Source of the DNA: Pseudomonadota bacterium | GTDB taxonomy: Bacteria > Pseudomonadota > Alphaproteobacteria > Acetobacterales > Acetobacteraceae | Assembly (NCBI GenBank): GCA_021849425.1 | Contig: JAJZSY010000007.1 | Location: 37,055 to 101,054, forward strand | Direction: 5' to 3' | Length of the DNA: 64,000 nucleotides | Shown: one piece after another, positions 43,893-53,295 of the stretch | Layout: each line of letters begins with the position of its first letter | How positions within the stretch are numbered: the stretch's first letter is position 1 | The notes under the pieces: model-generated | What the model saw: the letters and a program-made list of their open reading frames with translations, nothing else | Told to the model about the DNA's origin: nothing | Database searches by the model: none | Translations under genes and position numbers: made by a program

Positions 43893-46778
43893 TCAGAACC
43901 GGAGCTTGACGCCGGCGTCGAGCGCGTTCGAGGCGAGGCCCTGGCCGTCGATCGTCGCGGTCCAGCCGGCCTGCCAGCGCCAGCCGCCGGCGAGGTCGCC
44001 GGCGAGCGCGAGGCCCGCGATCCCCTCGTTCGCCGGCATGCTCTGGCCATAGCTGCGGAAGGCGGCGCCGGGCGTGGCGTTGAAGCTGGCGGTCATGAAC
44101 CGGGCATTGGCGATGGCATGGCGCCAGGCGAGTGTCGCGTGCAGCGCGATGACCCGCCCCAGGGCGATGACATCGTCGCTGACCCGCAGCCCGACGGTGG
44201 TGAGGGCGTAGCTTGCCGACTGCCCGCCGAGGCGGAGGCCGAACCCGTTGCCGCCGGTTTCGCTGGTGGCGCCGCTGTCGTATCTGATACCGGCGATCGA
44301 GAGGAACGGGTTGAGCCCGCCCGCGTCGTAGCCAAGCTCGCCCGCCCCGGCGATCATGGTGTCGGCGATCGTGCCGGCGACGCCGAGGGTTGAACTGGCG
44401 GTGTAGATCGAGCGGCGGATGCGGCCGTTGACCCGGGACCAGGCGAGCTGTGCCGTGGCGTAGGGGCCGGTGTTGCCGCCATAGCGGGCGTAGAGATCGG
44501 CCGTGTTCAGATCGTCGTTGCCGCTGCCGCCGACGCCGGAAAGGGTGCCGGACGAGGAGATGTGGCTGATCGCGCCGCCCAGCGAGAGGGCGCCGCCGAC
44601 AGGCGTGTCGAAGCCGGCGGTGAAGCCGTTGCTGCCGAACCGGACGCTGTCGGCGCCTTTCGCGGCGAGGCGGCCGAAATCGCCGTCATATTGCAGCCAA
44701 CTGGTTGTTTTGCCGGGTGTGCCGGACAGGGCGATGTGCCGGGCGGTGGTATCGAGCAGCGACATTTCGGCCGTGGCGGAGACCGTTCTCATGGTTGGGT
44801 AGGCTTCGCCGGACACGCTGGTCAGGGAGGTCTGGGCCTGTTGGGTCGTTGTCGCGGCGAGGATCTGGCCGGCGGTTCTGATGAACTGGGCCGCGCCCGG
44901 CGTGCCGGCGGCGGCGGTCGAGGTGGCGTATTGGAGGCCGCTCTGGATGGCGGCGCCGCCGGCGACCGAGGCGGTGGTCGCGCCCGGCATCACGCTGGCG
45001 ACCTGGGCGACATTGGAGGCCGCGACGGTGGCGGAGACCGTCGTCGGGCCATAGGTGAACTGGCCGACGGTGTAGAAGACGCCGGCGCCGTAGGTCTGGC
45101 TGCCAAATGTTCCCGCGATTGAGCCGGCAGCGATGAAGATTTCGGTGGCTTTGGGGGTGTAGGTGGTGGGCGGGGCCAGCACCTGCGCGTTGCCGGCGAG
45201 TGTCGCCTTGCCGCTCACCGTGAGCGGCGTGCCGATGGCGATCGCGGTATTGGCGCTGGATTGCGCGGTGTAGTTACCGTTGATGGTCAGGCCGGGCGCG
45301 CCGCCGACATTGCCCTGGCTGATGATCGTGCCGCCGCTAGCCACGACATTGCCGGTGACGGTTCCCGACCCGCCGAAGGTGCCGCCCGTGACGGTGACGC
45401 CCGATGCGAGGCTGCCGGTGAGGTTCAGGTTGCCGCTGCTGACCGTGGTGCCGCCGGTATAGGTGTTGGCGGCGGCGAGCGTGAGGGTTCCGGTCGTGCC
45501 CGAGAGCGCAAGGCCGCCCGATCCGGAAATCGGGTTGGCGAAGGTCGACTGGTCGGCGCCGATATTGGCGGCGAAGGTGCCGAAGGCGAAGGCGGCCGGC
45601 CCGTTGACCGCGGCGGCGGCGTTGATCAGCCCCCAGCCATAGGTGCTGTTCGGCCCGGTGCCGCTGCCGAGATGGGTGGCCGTGGTCAGGATGGTGTCGG
45701 TGATGTTGGCGGGCGTGAACCAGGGGTATTTCTGCCAGACCAGCGCGGCCGTGCCGGTCACGATCGGGGTGGCGAAGGAGGTGCCGATTCCGTAGCCGGT
45801 GACGAAGGCGGTGCCGGCGACGATCGGGATCTGGACGTTACCGGGTGCCGCCACGCACCATTGCGCGGCGACGCCGCAGGCATCCGACGAGGGATCGAGG
45901 CCCGAGACCTTGCCATCGGTGCCGATATCGACATTCACGGCGACGAGCCATTGCGGCTGGAGCGCTTGGGTATAGACCGGGACCTCGGCCTCGACGCTGA
46001 TATCGCCGGGGTTTGCCGGGTTGTTTCCCGCCGCCCAGACATAGAGGTTGTTCGCGGGCAGGGACGCGAACAGGGAGCCGACCGCCTGGGCGGTGGATTG
46101 TGCCGCCGCCGCGCTGCTGTAGGTGCTGATGTTCTCGCCGACGGAGTTGTTGAAGAGGTGGACGCCCTGGGCCTGAAGATCCTGATACGGCTTCGTGAAA
46201 AGCTGGCAGGCGCCGGTGGAGTCGCAGATCTGGGCGGCATAGACGGTCGCGCCGGGGGCGACGCCGCCGGGGAAGAAATTCGTCGGGCCGGAATTGTTGC
46301 CGTAGGTCCCCTGCTGGTCGCCGGCGAGAAGAGCGGTGACGACGGTGCCGTGGCCGAAGGGATCGTTGGCGGAGGCGAGGTTGTTGGCCGAGACCGTGGC
46401 GTTCCCCTGCGCGATGTAGGAATTGAACCAGGCGATGCGACCGCCCAGCGAGGGCACGGCGGTGTTCACCCCGCTGTCCAGCACGCCGATTTTCACGCCC
46501 GCACCGGTAATGCCCGCTTGCAGGACGGGCAGCACGTTGGTCGGCGTATACTGGTTGAAGGTTGGATAGACATTGGTGCTCTGGGGGCCGAGATAGACCG
46601 AGATCCCGCCGATATTCGTCGCCGTTGGCGCAACGCCGGCGGCCCCGCCGCCGGTCGTGTTGCTCGCGGGTGGAGCCGTTTGGGCCGAGACGGGCGCGGA
46701 ACCGCCGCCGCCGCCGGAACAGGCGGTCAGGCTGAGCGCGGTCGCGGCAAGCAGCAGGGAACGCCGGGAGAGCATCAT
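43893..46778 (-). CDS. Subtilisin-like (S8) autotransporter with lipoprotein signal
   Basis: About 961 residues. The N-terminus RRSLLLAATALSLTACSGGGGG contains a lipobox (LTAC), so the passenger may be lipid-anchored as in NalP. The S8 triad is visible: Asp in GVLDSGVN, His in FGHGTVVTALLAG, Ser in GTSFATPIVTGTAAL. A Gly/Thr/Ala-rich passenger with the autotransporter repeat TYTGGTTVSSGNLNLTGSL follows, then a C-terminal beta-barrel domain (about residues 690-961) ending in LDAGVKLRF. The ATG pair at 46778/46775 was chosen; a TTG at 46796 is possible. No clear ribosome site is seen at either. Confidence 0.88.
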   Translation of the reverse strand: MMLSRRSLLLAATALSLTACSGGGGGSAPVSAQTAPPASNTTGGGAAGVAPTATNIGGISVYLGPQSTNVYPTFNQYTPTNVLPVLQAGITGAGVKIGVLDSGVNTAVPSLGGRIAWFNSYIAQGNATVSANNLASANDPFGHGTVVTALLAGDQQGTYGNNSGPTNFFPGGVAPGATVYAAQICDSTGACQLFTKPYQDLQAQGVHLFNNSVGENISTYSSAAAAQSTAQAVGSLFASLPANNLYVWAAGNNPANPGDISVEAEVPVYTQALQPQWLVAVNVDIGTDGKVSGLDPSSDACGVAAQWCVAAPGNVQIPIVAGTAFVTGYGIGTSFATPIVTGTAALVWQKYPWFTPANITDTILTTATHLGSGTGPNSTYGWGLINAAAAVNGPAAFAFGTFAANIGADQSTFANPISGSGGLALSGTTGTLTLAAANTYTGGTTVSSGNLNLTGSLASGVTVTGGTFGGSGTVTGNVVASGGTIISQGNVGGAPGLTINGNYTAQSSANTAIAIGTPLTVSGKATLAGNAQVLAPPTTYTPKATEIFIAAGSIAGTFGSQTYGAGVFYTVGQFTYGPTTVSATVAASNVAQVASVMPGATTASVAGGAAIQSGLQYATSTAAAGTPGAAQFIRTAGQILAATTTQQAQTSLTSVSGEAYPTMRTVSATAEMSLLDTTARHIALSGTPGKTTSWLQYDGDFGRLAAKGADSVRFGSNGFTAGFDTPVGGALSLGGAISHISSSGTLSGVGGSGNDDLNTADLYARYGGNTGPYATAQLAWSRVNGRIRRSIYTASSTLGVAGTIADTMIAGAGELGYDAGGLNPFLSIAGIRYDSGATSETGGNGFGLRLGGQSASYALTTVGLRVSDDVIALGRVIALHATLAWRHAIANARFMTASFNATPGAAFRSYGQSMPANEGIAGLALAGDLAGGWRWQAGWTATIDGQGLASNALDAGVKLRF

Positions 46779-46926
46779 GGACGAAAGTCTAGCCAAGGAG
46801 TCTTAATGATTTCTGAGTTCGGGCGACGGCGCGTGGCGAAAACACAGGGCCGGGAAATGAGCGCAGACCGGCTGCTGCGGGCGCTGCCCTTTGAAATGCG
46901 GGCGCTGGACGCGCGGGGAACATGTC

Positions 46927-48150
46927 ATGTCGAAAAATATCGTCATTTGCTGCGATGGGACCGGCGACCGCATCGAATCGACGCAGACGAATGTACTGAA
47001 GCTCTTCCGGGTTCTTGAGAAGGATCGGGGCCAACTCGTCCGCTACAGCCCCGGTGTCGGCACCGTCGGCGATTTCGACACGTGGCAGCGGCTGAAATCC
47101 GACGTGACGGAATTCCTCGGCGTGGTTGCGGGCTATGGCCTCGACGAGAAGGTGCTCGCCGCGTACCGGTTTCTGTGCACGCAATATGAGGAGGGCGACG
47201 CGATCTGGCTCTTCGGCTTCAGCCGTGGCGCCTACGAGGTGCGGGTGCTTGCCGCGTTCATCTACGTGATCGGGCTGCTGCCGGCAGCGCAGCTCAACCT
47301 CGCCGGCTACGCCTTCACCGCCTACAAGAAGGCGAGTCGCGACAGCCACAGGAGCCGGCGGGTTGCCGATCGGGCGGCGCTGCGCGCGGCCGCGCCGGAG
47401 GCGGAGGTCGCGACCGGTCTGCCGGCGGCATGGGCGTTCGGGCGCGTTGCCGGCGGCCGGCGGGTCACGATCAGGTTCATCGGGGTCTGGGATACGGTGT
47501 CGTCGGTGATCGTGCCGCGCCGCGACCGGCTGCTGCCGGATTTTCAGACGCTGCGCTTCACGCGGACGGACCCGGGTGTCGAGATGTTCCGCCAGGCGAT
47601 CTCGATCGATGAGCGCAGGCGGATGTTCCGGCTGCTGCCCTGGTGCGAGCCGCAGCGTTTCAAGCCGGGACGTTGCGGCGATGGCGGCTGGACGGCGCAG
47701 GACATCCGGCAGGTATGGTTCGCCGGCGTGCATGGGGATATCGGCGGCGGCTATCCGGAGCCGCAGAGCGGGCTGTCGAAATACCCGCTATTGTGGATGA
47801 TCGGGCAGGCGCGGGCGGCCGGGTTGAGGATGGATGCCGCCCTGATCGACGAACTCGCGCGTGGCGAGGGGCGGGCGGGCGGGCGGCTTGTCTACGCCGC
47901 GCCGTCGCCGGAGGCGAAGCTGCACAACTCGCTCAAGGGTTTCTGGTGGGTGCTGGAAATCATTCCGAAACGCGTGAAATGGCGGGAGTGGCCGGGACGG
48001 CCGGCGTTTCTCGGCGTCTACCTGCCGCTGGGCGAACCCCGGCTGATCCCCGCGGACGGGCTGATCCACCGCTCGGTGGCCGAGCGCATGGCGTGCGTGC
48101 CGGCGTATCGGCCCGAGAATCTGCCGGCAAAACCCAACTGGACGGACTGA
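46927..48150 (+). CDS. DUF2235 / Tle1-like alpha/beta hydrolase
   Basis: A 407-residue cytoplasmic-looking hydrolase. NIVICCDGTGDRIES at the start, the GFSRGAYEVRVLA nucleophile elbow (GxSxG type) and WFAGVHGDIGGGYPEP are the three blocks of DUF2235, the family that includes type VI phospholipase effectors Tle1. No secretion, immunity or VgrG gene is near, so an effector role is unsupported here. It is divergent from the S8 gene; their starts are only about 150 bases apart. Confidence 0.82.
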   Translation: MSKNIVICCDGTGDRIESTQTNVLKLFRVLEKDRGQLVRYSPGVGTVGDFDTWQRLKSDVTEFLGVVAGYGLDEKVLAAYRFLCTQYEEGDAIWLFGFSRGAYEVRVLAAFIYVIGLLPAAQLNLAGYAFTAYKKASRDSHRSRRVADRAALRAAAPEAEVATGLPAAWAFGRVAGGRRVTIRFIGVWDTVSSVIVPRRDRLLPDFQTLRFTRTDPGVEMFRQAISIDERRRMFRLLPWCEPQRFKPGRCGDGGWTAQDIRQVWFAGVHGDIGGGYPEPQSGLSKYPLLWMIGQARAAGLRMDAALIDELARGEGRAGGRLVYAAPSPEAKLHNSLKGFWWVLEIIPKRVKWREWPGRPAFLGVYLPLGEPRLIPADGLIHRSVAERMACVPAYRPENLPAKPNWTD

Positions 48151-48162
48151 CGCCGCCCGGGG

Positions 48163-48930
48163 TCATGCGGGCCGCCCCACGAGCAGCGCGCGCGTCTTCG
48201 GGTGCGCGGGCTGTTCGAACAGGGCGGCAGGCGGGCCGTCCTCGACGATGCGGCCGCGATCCATCACGATGATCCGGTCGGCCACGTTGCGGGCAAAGCC
48301 CATTTCGTGCGTGACGATCATCATCGTCATGCCGTCCTGCGCGAGGTCGCGCATCACCGCGAGCACCTCGCCCACCATTTCGGGGTCGAGCGCGGAGGTG
48401 GGTTCGTCGAAGAGCATGACCGCCGGCTGCATCGCCAGCGCGCGGGCGATGGCGACGCGCTGCTGCTGGCCGCCGGAGAGCGAGGCGGGCATCGCCCTTG
48501 CCTTGTGCGCGAGGCCGACGCGCGCGAGCAGCGCCTCGGCCTGCGCCACCGCCTCGGCGCGGGGCCGGCCGCGCACCTTCACCGGTGCGAGGGTGATGTT
48601 GTCGATCACGTTGAGGTTCGCGAACAGGTTGAAGCGCTGGAACACCATGCCGACATCCCGCCGCTGGCGCGCGATGTTGATCTCGCGGTCTTCGACCAGT
48701 TTTCCATTCTGCTCGCGAAAGCCGATGAGCCCGCCATTGACCACGATGCGGCCGTTGTCGATCGTTTCCAGATGGTTGATGCAGCGGAGCAGGGTGGTCT
48801 TGCCCGAGCCGGAGGAGCCGATCAGCACCACGGTCTCGCCGCGGCGGACGCCGAAGCTGACGCGATCGAGCACTTTCGTATTGCCGAACCGCTTTTCGAC
48901 GTCTTCGGCTTCGATCAGGAGGGGCTGCAT
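48163..48930 (-). CDS. Polar amino acid ABC transporter, ATP-binding protein
   Basis: A 255-residue ATPase of the GlnQ/HisP type. It has Walker [10 protein letters not shown], the Q-loop VFQRFNLF, signature [15 protein letters not shown], Walker [17 protein letters not shown] and H-loop [10 protein letters not shown]. An insertion [19 protein letters not shown] before the Q-loop is found in some members for histidine or octopine-type substrates. It overlaps the permease gene by one base and forms an operon with it and the binding protein. Confidence 0.92.
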   Translation of the reverse strand: MQPLLIEAEDVEKRFGNTKVLDRVSFGVRRGETVVLIGSSGSGKTTLLRCINHLETIDNGRIVVNGGLIGFREQNGKLVEDREINIARQRRDVGMVFQRFNLFANLNVIDNITLAPVKVRGRPRAEAVAQAEALLARVGLAHKARAMPASLSGGQQQRVAIARALAMQPAVMLFDEPTSALDPEMVGEVLAVMRDLAQDGMTMMIVTHEMGFARNVADRIIVMDRGRIVEDGPPAALFEQPAHPKTRALLVGRPA

Positions 48931-49682
48931 CAGGCGGACTCCGGCAGGGGGTGAGGGATGGTTTCCACCGCGTCGTCGCCGGGCGCATGGTCCATCCGGC
49001 GCTCGATCGCGGCCATCACCAGGCCCCAGATCGTCGTCAGCGCGAGGAAGTAGAGGGCGAGCACCGAATAAAGCTCGAAGGTGCGGAACGTGGCCGAATT
49101 GATCGTCTCGGTGACGAGCAGCATTTCGGAGACGCCGATCACGCTGACGAGCGTCGAGTTCTTCAGCATGATGTTGAACTGGTTGCCGATCGGCAGCAGA
49201 ACCACGCGCAGGGCCTGGGGCAGCACCACATGACGCAGGATTTGCCGGGGCACCATGCCGAGGGATTTCGCGGCTTCGGTCTGGCCGCGATCGATCGCGT
49301 CGATGCCGGCGCGGAAGATCTCGGCCATGTAGGCGCCCTCGTTCAGGCCGAGCGCGAGGATGCCGGCCTGCACGTTGCCGGCGAGGATCATTCCGCCGAG
49401 ATGGAGGTCGTGGAAGCGGAGAATGCCGGCGGCGGCGAGGCCCGTGTAGATGAAGACGATCTGCACCAGCAAGGGCGTGCCGCGCATCAGGAAAATGTAG
49501 GCGCGCGCCGGCCATTGCAGGGCGCGGGTGGTGGAGCGCCGGGCGAGGGCGGCGGGCAGGCCGATCGCAAGCCCGATCGCCTGCCCGCCGATGCTGATCA
49601 TGATCGTCAGCCAGAGCCCCTGCAGGAACGCGCCGCTCGGCTCCAGCAGCTGATGCCAGAAATAGGCCCAGTCGAAATGCAC
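48930..49682 (-). CDS. Polar amino acid ABC transporter, permease
   Basis: A 250-residue inner-membrane permease of the HisM/GlnP type. [25 protein letters not shown] is the first span, and the cytoplasmic EAA loop reads [24 protein letters not shown] single permease gene suggests a homodimer. It lies between the binding protein and ATPase genes. Confidence 0.92.
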   Translation of the reverse strand: MHFDWAYFWHQLLEPSGAFLQGLWLTIMISIGGQAIGLAIGLPAALARRSTTRALQWPARAYIFLMRGTPLLVQIVFIYTGLAAAGILRFHDLHLGGMILAGNVQAGILALGLNEGAYMAEIFRAGIDAIDRGQTEAAKSLGMVPRQILRHVVLPQALRVVLLPIGNQFNIMLKNSTLVSVIGVSEMLLVTETINSATFRTFELYSVLALYFLALTTIWGLVMAAIERRMDHAPGDDAVETIPHPLPESA

Positions 49683-49697
49683 CTCGATGCTCCGTGC

Positions 49698-50522
49698 TCA
49701 ACCGGGCTTCAGCATGTCGATGCCGAGAGACCATTTGCGAAAGAGCGCCGCGTAGCTGCCATCCTTCATCATGCCGGCGAGGGTTGAGCCGATCGCCTTG
49801 TTGAGGACTGCCTCGTTCTTGCGGATGCCGATGCCGGTGGCGATCGTGTAGTAGGGCGGGCCACCCATCGCGAATTGCCCGGGCGCCTTGTGGATGTAGT
49901 AGCGCGCGGTTTCATAGGCGACGCCATAGGCCGCGACCTGGCCGAACTGGAGCTGCTGCAATGCCTGGGTGTTTTCGGGGAACATCACGATGTCGATCGG
50001 CGGCTTGCCGGCCGCGTGCAGTTTGGCGTTCGCGGCGTTCAGCAGCACCGTTGCGGTGGTGCCGGTGACGGTGGCGACCTTCTTGCCGGAGAGGTTTTCG
50101 AGCGAGGGAACCGGCTTCGCGCCCGGTTTCACCAGAACGGCTTCGTGCGAGACCATGTAGGGGATTTCGTCGATCACCTTCAGCCGGCCCGGCTTGATGA
50201 AGAGCTGCGACATGATGATGTCGCAATGCGAGGCGAGCAGGGCGGGGATCAACCCGGCGAAGGGCATGTTGATCCAGTCGGTCTTGACGCCGAGACGCTT
50301 CGCGATGGCATCGCCGAGATCGATGTCGAGGCCGGTCGGCCGCGTCGCGGCGTTCATGAACTCCATGGGCGGCAGGTTGACGGCGCTGCAGATGCGCAGG
50401 GTGCCCGATTTCGCGATGTTCGGCGGCAAGGCGGGGGAGGCCGCATGTGCAGTGGCCAGGCCTGCGAGCCCGACACCCGCAAGCGCCCCAACGGCACGAA
50501 GCAGCGTTTTCATTCGGATCAT
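49698..50522 (-). CDS. Polar amino acid ABC transporter, substrate-binding protein
   Basis: A 274-residue periplasmic protein with a signal peptide ([23 protein letters not shown]) and the family-3 solute-binding fold: [58 protein letters not shown] site supports the ATG at 50522. The substrate is probably a polar amino acid or opine; it cannot be specified. It is the first gene of the operon. Confidence 0.9.
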   Translation of the reverse strand: MIRMKTLLRAVGALAGVGLAGLATAHAASPALPPNIAKSGTLRICSAVNLPPMEFMNAATRPTGLDIDLGDAIAKRLGVKTDWINMPFAGLIPALLASHCDIIMSQLFIKPGRLKVIDEIPYMVSHEAVLVKPGAKPVPSLENLSGKKVATVTGTTATVLLNAANAKLHAAGKPPIDIVMFPENTQALQQLQFGQVAAYGVAYETARYYIHKAPGQFAMGGPPYYTIATGIGIRKNEAVLNKAIGSTLAGMMKDGSYAALFRKWSLGIDMLKPG

Positions 50523-51041
50523 GCGCGGTCTCCATTTGAAATGGGCGGGCCGGATGACGGAATTGCCAGATCCGGCCTGAATGGAGAAAAATTAGGCCAT
50601 TCGATCTGGTGCAACAACGGGCAAATAACAAAAAATATGCAGAATAAGACTGGGTCAGGGTTGTTTTGGGTCAGTAATAGAGTATAAAATCATCATATGA
50701 TTAAAATATAGACTAATTGACCGGGTAGGGCTCATCTCCCGCCTGCGTAACGAGGGCGGCGCGCGCATCGGCCGGCCGTCTGCAGGCCGGATCGACACGG
50801 GCGCGTTGAAGATCGGGATACATTTCGAGGACAATAAATAATACGGGCCGCTCAGGCGGCCGCGCGCGGAGATCGTTGCAATTGCCGAGCGGGTGGCGAT
50901 CCGCATTGCCGCGCGCGGGGGCGTTCGCGCTCACGGCATATTTACGAATCATGAGTATTGACCGCGCTGCCGCTATGGTAATAACGACGCCTCGTTTTTT
51001 ACAACTGGCCTTGACTGGCTTTTTCATTAAGGAAAGTAATC
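50523..51041. other. Intergenic region between divergent ABC operons, no gene supported
   Basis: This 519-base gap has an AT-rich stretch (about 50605-50725) and a GC-rich part. Short open frames on both strands lack ribosome sites and recognisable domains. It should carry the promoters of both operons. GGAAAG at 51030-51035 is the ribosome site of the plus-strand binding protein gene. Confidence 0.5.
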
Positions 51042-52298
51042 ATGCGGGCACAATTCAAACGCGCCTTGGGTGCTTGCGCGGCGGGAATTCTCGCCTCGGG
51101 CCTGGCGCTGGCCGGCATCGGCCAGGCCGCCGCGGCGACGGCGCCGTCGGTTCTGAAGATCGGCACCCTCTATGCGAGCAGCGGGTCTTTCGCGGTGGCG
51201 TCCGAGGGGCAGTATCACGGGCTCGAATACTGGGCGGATACCGTGAACAAGTCCGGCGGCGTCTTCGTCAAGGCGTTCAACAAGAAGATTCCGGTCAAGA
51301 TCGTCGCCTATGACGACCAGAGCTCGACCTCGACCGCGACGACGCTCTACAACCAGCTCATCACCCAGGACCATGTGAACCTGCTGGTCGCCGATTTCGG
51401 CTCGGTGCTGACCTCGGTCGCGATTCCGCTGGCCGCCGAGCACCACATGCTGCTGATCGACCCGACCGGCTCGGGGGCGAACTTCTTCACCAAGAAGACC
51501 GATTATCTCGCCGATGTCAGCATTCCCGCCTCCACGGTGTGGCCGCTGCCGCTCGGCCATTTCCTGCTCGATCACAAGATCAAGCGCATCGCCGTCATCT
51601 ACGATTCGAACGATTTCGACGCGTCGCAGGCCGAAACCCTGAAGGCGACGCTGAAGCAGGGCGGCGTCACGCCGGTTTATTATCACGGCGTGCCGACCAG
51701 CGAGTCCAACTACACCGTGCTGCTGCACACGATCGCGGCGCACCGGCCGGACGCGGTGATCGAGTTCGGCTATCCGCCGAACGACATCGCCTTCCTGCAC
51801 ACGCTGGCCGGCAGCGGCCTGCATTTCAAGATGACGTTCACCATTTTCCCCGGCCAGCTTCTCGCCCTGATGACGAAGAATGTCGGCGCGAAAACCCTCG
51901 CCTACACCTACACCTATCCGACGCCGCCGCTGGTGAGCTTCGCCAAGACCACCTATGGCCCGAACACCGCGACCTTCGTGAAGGATTTCACCGCGGCGAC
52001 GCATAACGCGCCGAATTTCCTCGACGCCGCCGGCTACAACACCGGCCTGATCATGCAGGACATGCTCGGCACCGCGCCGAAATTCTCGCAGCTCGCGTTC
52101 CATCAGGCGCTGATGGACATGTCCGGCAAGACGACGACGGTGCTCGGCAAGTTCAAGATCAACGCGAACGGCGCCCAGCTCGGCGAGCTGCTGCCGGTCG
52201 CGCAGCTCGTTCCCTCCGGCAAGAGCAACAAGATCGTCGTGGTCTATCCGCAGGACAAGGCGACCGGCACGATGGTCTACCCCGCGCCGCGCCACTGA
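51042..52298 (+). CDS. Branched-chain/amide-type ABC transporter substrate-binding protein
   Basis: A 418-residue periplasmic protein with signal peptide (RALGACAAGILASGLALAGIGQAAAA) and a type I periplasmic-binding fold of the LivK/AmiC kind: LKIGTLYASSGSFAVASEGQY, YDDQSSTSTATTLYNQLI, IAVIYDSNDFDASQAE. The family takes branched-chain amino acids, amides, urea or aromatic acids; the substrate is undetermined. It heads a complete five-gene liv-type operon. AAGGAAAG precedes the ATG. Confidence 0.9.
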   Translation: MRAQFKRALGACAAGILASGLALAGIGQAAAATAPSVLKIGTLYASSGSFAVASEGQYHGLEYWADTVNKSGGVFVKAFNKKIPVKIVAYDDQSSTSTATTLYNQLITQDHVNLLVADFGSVLTSVAIPLAAEHHMLLIDPTGSGANFFTKKTDYLADVSIPASTVWPLPLGHFLLDHKIKRIAVIYDSNDFDASQAETLKATLKQGGVTPVYYHGVPTSESNYTVLLHTIAAHRPDAVIEFGYPPNDIAFLHTLAGSGLHFKMTFTIFPGQLLALMTKNVGAKTLAYTYTYPTPPLVSFAKTTYGPNTATFVKDFTAATHNAPNFLDAAGYNTGLIMQDMLGTAPKFSQLAFHQALMDMSGKTTTVLGKFKINANGAQLGELLPVAQLVPSGKSNKIVVVYPQDKATGTMVYPAPRH

Positions 52299-52319
52299 GC
52301 GGCCCGGTATGAAACGCCG

Positions 52320-52349
52320 GATCCCGGCCCGTGACGGGCCGGGATCTTT
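52320..52349 (+). terminator. Hairpin between binding-protein and permease genes
   Basis: Twelve-base arms GATCCCGGCCCG and CGGGCCGGGATC with a TGA loop, followed by only TTT. The strong stem with a weak U-tract suggests partial termination or 3'-end stabilisation, giving more binding protein than permease message. Confidence 0.6.
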
Positions 52350-52400
52350 CGTCTATCCGGACCACTGGTTTCCACCTTCCCTGCAAGAAAGGGCGCGCCG

Positions 52401-53282
52401 TTGGCACTTCTCGAATACGCGCTGATCGGCGGCATTCTCTACGGCATCTTCTTCAGCCTCGTCGGCATCGGTCTCAATCTCGTCTTCGGCGTGATGCGGA
52501 TGATCAACCTCGCCCATGGCCAGTTCATCATGCTGGGCGGGTTCGGCGCGTGGCTGCTGGTGCACGAGCTTCACCTCAACCCGATCTTCGGCATTCCGCT
52601 GGCGGTTCTGGGCGGAATTCTGATCGGGTATCCGCTGTATTACGGCGTGGTGCCGCGGTTGCAGCGCAGCCAGGACCCGGAGATGCTGTCGTTCATCTTG
52701 TTCTTCGGCATCGCCCAGATGATCGAGGCGGTGATGCTCTTCATTTTCGGCGCGGACCAGCGCTCGTTGCCCGGCGAGGCGCTGGGGTCGGGGAATATCG
52801 GCGTGTTCGGCCAGGAATTTCCGGATAGCTGGTGGGTCGCGGCGGCGGTGAGCATTCTCTGCATCGGCGGGCTCTGGCTCTATTTCACCCGCACGCGGCT
52901 CGGCTTCGCGACGCGCGCGATCATGGCCGACCGCGACGAGGCGCGCGCCACCGGCATCGATGTCGACCGGGTTTCGGCGATCGCCTTCATGATCGGCCTG
53001 TCGCTGGCCGGGATCGCCGGCGTGTTCGTGCCCTACATGGTCGGCTCGGTGTCGCCCTCGATCGGCGACAGCCTGACCACGACGTCGTTCGCCATCATCA
53101 TCATCGGCTCGCTCGGCAATCCGCTCGGCACAGTGGTCGGCGGCCTCGTGTTCGGCGTGGGAACGATGCTGATGCAGACCTATTACGCCTCGTGGTCGAA
53201 TCTCGTGCCCTATGCGCTGCTGCTCGTCATCGTGCTGATCCGGCCCTCCGGCCTGCTCGGCAAGGCGGTGCGCAGTGCGTAA
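52401..53282 (+). CDS. livH: Branched-chain type ABC transporter, LivH-like permease
   Basis: A 293-residue permease with eight or so spans. GGILYGIFFSLVGIGLNLVFGVMRMINLAHGQFIMLG is the LivH signature and TRLGFATRAIMADRDEARATGIDVDRV the cytoplasmic loop. The start is a TTG at 52401; no in-frame ATG precedes the first span. It pairs with the LivM-like permease 13 bases downstream. Confidence 0.9.
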   Translation: MALLEYALIGGILYGIFFSLVGIGLNLVFGVMRMINLAHGQFIMLGGFGAWLLVHELHLNPIFGIPLAVLGGILIGYPLYYGVVPRLQRSQDPEMLSFILFFGIAQMIEAVMLFIFGADQRSLPGEALGSGNIGVFGQEFPDSWWVAAAVSILCIGGLWLYFTRTRLGFATRAIMADRDEARATGIDVDRVSAIAFMIGLSLAGIAGVFVPYMVGSVSPSIGDSLTTTSFAIIIIGSLGNPLGTVVGGLVFGVGTMLMQTYYASWSNLVPYALLLVIVLIRPSGLLGKAVRSA

Positions 53283-53295
53283 GCAGGACAATACT

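Noticed and set aside
45261..47018. Long plus-strand frame opposite the S8 autotransporter
   Set aside because: Gly/Asp/Val-rich reverse-frame shadow; the protease triad and barrel on the minus strand are clear.
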